Under the pieces are notes generated by a model. The model did no database searches. It saw only the letters and a list, made by a program, of their open reading frames with translations, and had not been told where the DNA came from. Both the position numbers and the translations under genes were made by a program. From Clarkia xantiana subsp. parviflora (taxonomy: Eukaryota; Streptophyta; Magnoliopsida; Myrtales; Onagraceae), in the NCBI GenBank assembly GCA_036873135.1, contig JAPTYO010000011.1:20214747-20278746 (forward strand): a DNA stretch of 64,000 nt, given 5' to 3'. Of the stretch, positions 57,701-64,000 are shown in pieces. Positions within the stretch are counted from its first letter, which is position 1. Every line of letters begins with the position of its first letter.

Positions 57701-60357
57701 ATGCTGGGAGAAACCATGGAAGCTTACGTGGATGATATGCTGGTGAAGTCCCGACAAGCCGAGGATCATGTGCACAATCTAACCATGGCATTCGAGCGGA
57801 TGAGACTCCATCAAGTTCGCTTGAACCCGACGAAATGCGCCTTCGGAGTCCACTCAGGGAAGTTCTTAGGCTTCATGGTGAGCCAGAGAGGAATTGAGGT
57901 GAATCCTGAGAAGCTGAGGGCAATCGAGGAGATGCAGTCTCCGATAAACCATCGGGAGGTACAAGTGCTGAATGGCCGACTAGCTGCAATGAATCGCTTC
58001 TTATCCAAAGCCAGCGACCGATCAATGCCGTTTTTTGAAGTCTTGAGGGCCAACAAGAAATTTGAATGGACCGCCAAGTGTGAAGAGGCGTTCCAAGCAC
58101 TCAAGCAGCACCTTCGCACCCTCCCGCCGTTGGCGAAACCGGTTCCAGGCGAGCCGCTCTACCTTTATTTGGCTGTTTCTGAATTTTCCATTAGCTCTGT
58201 GTTAGTAAAGATTGTCGAGGGTAATCAAGTCCCCGTTTATTATGTAAGCAAGGCGTTTGCCAAGTCTGAATTAAACTATCCCGCCGTTGAGAAGTACCTC
58301 TTTGCGTTGATTATTACTGCTCGGAAGCTAAGGCCTTATTTCCACGCACACGAGATAACTGTGCTGACGAACCAGCCTTTGAAGCTTTTTTTGAACCGAC
58401 CGGATGCGTCGGGAAGATTAGTAAAGTGGGCAGTAGAGCTTAGTGAGTTTCGAATACACTTTGCTCCAAGAACGGCCATCAAAGGCCAGGCATTAGCGGA
58501 TTTTATAGCAGAATCTACAGCCCCCGATCTGAAAGAAGCGGGCCCTGTAGAGGGGGCAACCATAGAGGTCCCGAACGAAGAACAAACAGAGAGGGCAGAG
58601 CAATCAGAACAGCCAAACATGGAAAATACTTGGGAAATGTATACGGATGGCTCCGCGAGTTCAGACGGATCAGGAGCAGGCTTTTTGTTGATACCACCGG
58701 GTGAAGGTGAACCGCTCCGATACGCCTTGGCTTTAACATTCAAGGCCACGAACAACGAAGCGGAGTATGAAGCTCTTATCACGGGCCTAAAAATTGCTAA
58801 GGGCACTGGAATCGATCACTTGAGAGTGAAGTGCGACGCAGCTTTAATCGTGAACCAGGTTCAAGGGCGATACGAAGCGAGGAGCCCGATAATGAAGAAG
58901 TATCTACGAGAGGTACAAACCTTGAAGGAGAGCTTCAAAAGCTTCGATATCGAGGCAATTCCGAGGGAGGAAAATGTAGAGGCAGATGCCTTGAGCAAAT
59001 TTGCCCTGGGGGCACCCTTGGAAGAAAATCGGAAGGTGCACTTCTTGGAGAAGGTGATCTTATCAAACATCGACCCAACACAGGTGTGCGCCATTGAAGC
59101 GAGATCGGAGGAGAAGCCAACTTGGATGACCCCGATAGTCGCGTACCTGACTACGGGGGCAGTCCCCGATGATCAAGTAGCAGCGGACAGGATACGTCGA
59201 ATCGCGGCCAATTATGTAATGCTGGACAAACAGCTATACAAGAAGGGCTGGTTCTCGACTCCGTACTTGAAGTGTGTGGCAGAACCCGACACCAATCGGA
59301 TTCTGAAGGAGATGCACGAAGGGGTCGCGGCTTGCCACGAAGGGGCCTGATCCATCATGAGGAAAGTGCTGAATTTGGGCTATTATTGGCCCACGATGAA
59401 CAAAGAAGCAATGGCGATGGTCCGATCCTGCGACGCGTGCAAGAGGTACGCCCCGAGTATCGTGGCTCCGGCCGCTAATCTGACATCCATCAAGAGCGCG
59501 TGGCCCTTCGCGCAGTGGGGCATCGACTTGGTGGGACCTCTTCCGCAAGCACAAGGTCAATGTAAGTATTTACTTGTGGCTATCGATTATTTTTCGAAAT
59601 GGATAGAGGCAAAAGCGTTGGCCAGAACAACGGGGAACCAGATCGTCAAGTTCCTCCAGACCCACATCGTTTCCAGATACGGGATTCCTAAGGTGGTGAT
59701 TAGCGACAATGGTCCACCGTTTAACGGCTCTCAGGTGAGGGAGTATTTGGAGGAGTTGAACATCGAGCATCGGACAGCTTCTGTGCGCCATGCTCAGACA
59801 AATGGCCAGGTAGAATCAGCCAACAAAATCGTGATGACGGCCTCAAGAAGAGGGTCTATGCTTTGAAGGGCAAATGGCTGAACGAACTGGAAAACGTGCT
59901 TTGGGCTGTTAGAACGACACCCAAACGATCAACCGGGGAGACTCCGTTTGGCCTCGTTTATGGCACGGAGGCTGTCGCCCCCGTGGAGGTAGCTGTGGCG
60001 TCCCATCAGATGAGATATTACGAGCCCCTGACGAACGATGAGATGAGACATCTGGACTTGGACTTACTCGAAGAGAAGAGGCGGGAAGCCGATGAAGTCC
60101 AAGCTCGAATGCGTTTGGCGACGGCCAGGTACTACGATCGGCGAGTGAAGTCCCGACAGTTCTTTGTCGGGGAGCTGGTTTGGCGTCGCAACGAGTTCAC
60201 CCTTTTGGATCGAATGAACAAGATGTCACCAAAATGGGAAGGACCTTATAAGGTCGTGGGGATGCCAGCTCCAAATGCGTACAAGTTGGAAGACCTCGAT
60301 TGCAGAACGTTAAAGCATTCTTTTAGTGGCGAACACTTGAAGAAACACCATGCTTGA
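54749..60357 (+). pseudogene. Tat-lineage gag-pol of element B, nearly intact
   Basis: The ATG at 54749, the first after the primer site, opens a frame running 1533 codons to a TGA at 59348. Order: Gag (Retrotrans_gag-like, about residues 190-400), knuckle CRFHRVNGHDTNHC from 468, an Arg-Ser alternating tract about 505-525, protease IDGGSSSDIL (Asp 625), RT with YVDD 993-996, gypsy RNase H, a linker, second RNase H starting YTDGS (Asp 1300) with EYEAL, KCDAALIVNQ and EADALSK, then integrase. The TGA lies in the H-H-C-C finger; near 59835 a single base is missing compared with element A, and the last frame (59863-60357) carries GELVWRRNEF and PYKVVGMPAPNAYKLE. Gag and pol are one frame. With only two lesions this is the youngest element here; it could supply Gag to RT but not integrase. 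Confidence 0.93.
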
Positions 60358-61250
60358 AGAAAAGTCGCCTTCAGAGGTGCACGAGAAAAGTCGCCTTCAG
60401 TGGTGCACGAGAAAAGTCGCCTTCAGTGGTGCACGAGAAAAGTCGCCTTCAGTGGTGCACGAGAAAAGTCGCCTTCAGTGGTGCACGAGAAAAGTCGTCT
60501 TAAGTGATGCGTAACTCTTATGTTTATCCTAATTAATAATTAAGTCGTCTTAAGTGATGCATGGGACTAAGCCGCCTTGAGTGGTGCACAATCCTTAGAT
60601 TTATTCTAAGTATCACAAAGTCGCCTTGAGTGGTGCACAATCCTTAGATTTATTCTAAGTATCACAAAGTCGCCTTGAGTGGTGCACAATCCTTAGATTT
60701 ATTCTAAGTATCACAAAGTCGCCTTGAGTGGTGCACAATCCTTAGATTTATTCTAAGTATCACAAAGTCGCCTTAAGTGGTGCACGATGCTAAGTCGCCT
60801 TGAGTGGTGCACGATCTTTAGGTTTATCCTAAGTATCAAAAAGTCACCTTGAGTGGTGCACGATACTAAGTCGCCTTGAGTGGTGCACGATCTTTAGGTT
60901 TATCCTAAGTAATAATTAAGTCGTCTTAAGTGATGCGTAACTCTTAGGTTTATCCTAAGTAATAATTAAGTCGTCTTAAGTGATGCATGGGACTAAGCCG
61001 CCTTGAGTGGTGCACAATCCTTAGATTTATTCTAAGAATCACAAAGTCGCCTTAAGTGGTGCATGATGCTAAGTCGCCTTGAGTGGTGCACGATCTTTAG
61101 GTTTATCCTAAGTATCAAAAAGTCGCCTTGAGTGGTGCACGATACTAAGTCGCCTTGAGTGGTGCACGATCTTTAGGTTTATCCTAAGTAATAATTAAGT
61201 CGTCTTAAGTGATGCACGGAACTAAGTCGCCTTAAGTGGGACAAGTTATT
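60358..61250 (+). repeat. Tandem array of element B between pol and aORF
   Basis: First come about five units of 26 bp built on AAAAGTCGCCTTCAGTGGTG with CACGAG (60360-60490), then roughly 50-bp units in which AAGTCGCCTTGAGTGGTGCA alternates with CCTTAGATTTATTCTAAGTA, and higher-order copies that include AAGTCGTCTTAAGTGATGC (60490-60570, 60900-60990, 61190-61215). The core AAGTCG(C/T)CTT is shared with element A's array. 61251-61440 holds no gene. Confidence 0.92.
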
Positions 61251-61440
61251 AAATCGTCGAGAAGGACGTGCGAGAATGTCTTAAGTGTCGAGGTTTCGAC
61301 CTAAGCACGTATAGTAAAGTCACTCGGAGAAGTGCAACGAAAGAATCGGAACTAAACTAAAGAAGTCTGATATTGATAAGGGCTCAAGGGCCCGACGACG
61401 ACAAAAGAGAAGAAGATACAAGGACTCTAAAAGTAAACAT

Positions 61441-64000
61441 TCAAGCTTGGTCCTTGTCGGCAGCGTTGGCAGCAGCTGGGTCCGCGGAGTCGGTAACAGA
61501 AGGATCCACAGGGTTGGCTTCGGGAGGATTGGCTATCGGGGCATCCGCACTTGGAAGTTCAGAAGCGTCTTCGACAATTACCGGGGTACTCCCCCCATCA
61601 CTCTCCTCGGAAAGAGCAAAATACTTCTTCGCAAAGGGAGCGAGGGAAGGAGACTTGTCGAAATTGATAGCGTCCCCGTACTCCAGGTGGAGCTCCTCAA
61701 CCGCGTTGAAGAGAGTGTTCTCCACCTCCGCGCCAAAGAACTTCATGTCATCGGCTTGAAAGTCCTCGGACCTCCGATAGTCCTCCCGACCCTTCACCTC
61801 CGCCACAGCCAGCTGCGCAGGAAATCCCGCGATTTGCTCCTCCAGAGCCTTCTTCTCGAGGACCAGTTTGTCCTCGGCAGCCTTCTTCTCCTGGGTCAGC
61901 CTGTCCACAGCTGCCTCCCGCTCCTGCCGCTCTTGCCTCAAGAGCCCCTCGAAGTCCCCTATCTGCTGCTGGAGGTCCCGAACCTTCTGATTGAGGACAG
62001 CCTGTTCCTTGACAAGCTCTCCCCGCGAAGACTGGGAGGCCTTGAGATCCTCCTGAAGCTGCTCGCGGATCCCTCGGTCCTGCTCCCGGGACTCATCGTA
62101 GGCAATGACATACCCGATGAGGCGGTTGTAGTCCCCGAGCTCCTGCAATAAGAAGGAAAAGTGTTAATGAACAAACGACCCGATTTATCATCAAAGAGAA
62201 AGAAGCGAAGTCTTACCTCTATGCGGCGCACGGCCATATCCCTGACATCCCGCTGCATATGCGTCCGATTGAGGCAAATCGGATGCCGCATAGTAGGCAG
62301 GATCGAACCTACCAGCAGATGCAGGGCCAGCTCCCGATCCTGCTCCCCTTGTGTGAGCGGGACTCCTTGAAGCGTCTGGATAGGAGTCCAGGGGGCATTC
62401 TCTTGTGAAGAATCAAAGGGCCTGTAGAAGTTCCCATCGAGAGCAAGAGGAGAAAGAGGACGATGAATGGAAGGGCATGCCTCCGTCTCGGCCCGAACAG
62501 GGGAGGAGTGAAGTCATGGATGGGCGAGAGCTGCCGCTGCTGCGGAGAAGAAGAAGGAGGCGGCCCCTGAGGGGTTGGTTTCAAGGGGGATTGCCCGTCT
62601 TCCGATGCTGACGAAGGGAGCCACCCTCGTCAGTCTCCTCGGAGGAGTCCAAGGTTTCCACCTGACGAAATTGTTCGCCAGTCGGTGCCTTCTCTTCAGC
62701 TGAGGAAGGTACCCCCGCTGAAGACGGTGCGTCCGCAGAAGCTGCAGCACCCGATGGAGCTCCCGAGCGACCTGCACCTGGAGGATGAGAAGCTTCAGAA
62801 AGGTAGTCAGGAAGTTCATCGGGATTCTTACAACAAATGATATGTCAGGAGACGTATTGATCCTTCCCACGATAATGATAGTAGCCCGCCTTCAAGACTC
62901 GGGGAGTTTCGCCTCGAAGGATTCGTTTGACGTCAGCGATGCGGGCTTCCTTAGTCGAGGAAATCAAATCCTTCGGGACCATCCTCTTGTATGATTTAAT
63001 AGCAAGTCGGAGTTTTTTACCTTCTTCTGCATTCTGGACATCAAAGAGCTGGTCCAGATCCACCCGCTTCCGCTTGGGTTGCTCCGCTGAAGGAGACCCC
63101 GACCTAGCAGCAGTCTTCTTGGCGGACTTCCTCTTCCGCAAGGGGCGGACAGCATCAGTCTCCCCCTGCTTAAGGAACAGATCGGTCAGCACAGATACCT
63201 TCTTGGCTGCAAACATTAAACAAAGAAGAGTTAGAAGTTTACCCAAGGGACCATATTAGAAGGGCCGTCGAAGAGCTGCCCCCCAGAAACAATATCGAGG
63301 AGTCGGATCCCGGCGTGCACCAGGTCCCGCTCCACGAGTGAGTTGGCGTTGAGAGGAGTGTAAGACTCCTCCCACTGATAAAGCTGGATAAGTTGGAGAG
63401 TTTCAAAATCCTCGTCGGCATAAGTGTGGAAGGCAGGCGGAGGGTCTGCTGCCACCTCCCACCGAGGCCAGGGAATTGAGGAGTGACGGATAAAGAAGTA
63501 GCTCTTCTTCCAGCTACTGTTGTCGGACCCTGTATCAACCAAGAAACCCCGACCCTTGACCACCTTCCAGGTGTCATTGGTCCAACCGTACCGGGCAAGC
63601 TGCTGCTTACTCCACTTGGGCATCCGAGGGTAGAAGGCGCAAACCCCCGCCTCATTGCACTTCATCCCATAAAAGGTTCTGAAGAGCTGGAGGCTGTAGA
63701 CCCACTTCTGTCGGAAGCAGAGGACTTGAAAGGCGTTCCAGAGACGGATGGCATGGGGAGAAAAGGTGGTGGGATGTGTCTTGTAATGCTGGCACATCTC
63801 GACCAGATTACCGCAAAAGGGGAATCTGATCCCCGCTGATACTTGTCCCGTAGAGACAAATACCTCCCCTTTCTGGGGACGAGTAACCTCAGGGTTACTC
63901 GAGGGGCGAGGCCAAGGATACGGGAAACGAGGTTCCCAGGTGATGGTGATACAACCCTCTCGGAGGGCTGCATCATAAGCAGTATTGGAGATCTCATTCG
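61441..64000 (-). CDS. Tat accessory ORF (aORF) of element B, antisense, intron-containing, partial
   Basis: Reading down the minus strand from the window edge: VSAGIRFPFCGNLVEMCQHY, PHAIRLWNAFQVLCFRQKW and LQLFRTFYGMK (63630-63860) form the core domain, known as putative gypsy-type transposon; then ADPPPAFHTYADEDF; a basic KRKSAKKTAARSGS region (62845-63246); a Ser/Ala/Pro-rich middle; and a long Glu/Lys/Arg coiled coil (61600-62142, GLLRQERQEREAAVDRLTQE) with an acidic Ala/Pro tail ending KDQA at 61441. The intron 62216-62143 (74 nt, GTAAGA...TTGCAG) is convincing; a 36-nt GT-AG gap near 63206-63241 is too short for a normal plant intron and may be a frameshift, and near 62590 the frame also shifts. 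The coding strand opposes gag-pol. Function is unknown; the layout suggests a DNA/RNA-binding head with a dimerising tail. Confidence 0.75.

Noticed and set aside
54756..59560. Minus-strand frames of 60-160 codons opposite gag-pol
   Set aside because: Antisense shadows of the GC-rich, codon-biased pol; no domain, and their stops do not match between elements A and B.
60358..61250. CRISPR-like regular repeats
   Set aside because: Repeats are directly adjoining and degenerate with no unique spacers, sit in the 3' region of a plant retrotransposon, and have no cas genes.
63206..63241. 36-nt intron in the aORF of element B
   Set aside because: It has GT and AG ends but is well below the usual minimum for plant introns; a frameshift is as likely.

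Overview
The window is a stretch of plant nuclear genome, almost certainly a dicot. The evidence is one intron-containing plant gene of the ALA1 class (P4-type ATPase, spliced reading frame of 1273 codons), AT-rich intergenic DNA, and a dense layer of plant transposons: Tat-lineage Ty3/gypsy elements with a double RNase H, a chromovirus, Ty1/copia pieces, Helitrons, Mutator-like elements with 9-bp target duplications, and a small poly(A) retroposon. The species cannot be named from the sequence.

Layout. 1-4844: 3' part of Tat element A (broken pol, tandem array, PPT, 3' LTR), inserted into an older coding remnant (4845-5246). 5690-9768: LTR-like fragment, copia gag piece, a minus-strand accessory ORF (aORF) remnant and an LTR (9016-9768). 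9769-14900: AT-rich DNA with two related minus-strand copia LTRs, a hAT-like element and an 87-bp retroposon with 14-bp target duplication. 14942-15217: unidentified small ORF. 15801-18107: non-autonomous Helitron. 19090-20435: deleted minus-strand Tat element. 20450-25510: two copies of an unclassified repeat; between them lies a Mutator-like element (21962-23859) carrying inside it a 1326-bp foldback element (22043-23368) with four tRNA-Asp-like modules; the second repeat copy is split by a solo LTR (24256-24945) with perfect target duplication. 25515-28220: remnant of a minus-strand Tat element (LTR piece, aORF, tandem array). 29934-37410: the ALA1-like gene, with transposon insertions in introns 4 and 5. 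38395-40498: three small TIR elements. 40850-44550: minus-strand chromovirus and plus-strand copia remnants. 45944-54016: minus-strand Tat element C (3' LTR, long 3' region with an 83-bp tandem array, broken pol), interrupted by plus-strand Tat element B (54017 to beyond the window end), the best-preserved element here, with one stop codon and one 1-nt deletion in gag-pol.

How parts fit. The Tat elements share the order LTR, PBS beginning TGGCGCC, gag-pol with RT and two RNase H domains, integrase, tandem repeat array, an oppositely oriented and intron-containing aORF, PPT, LTR. Element A lacks the aORF. Six otherwise divergent LTRs share a block downstream of the TATA box whose predicted stems are preserved by compensatory changes; this and the tRNA-bearing foldback element are the most promising undescribed signals. 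The ALA1-like gene is the only clearly functional host gene.
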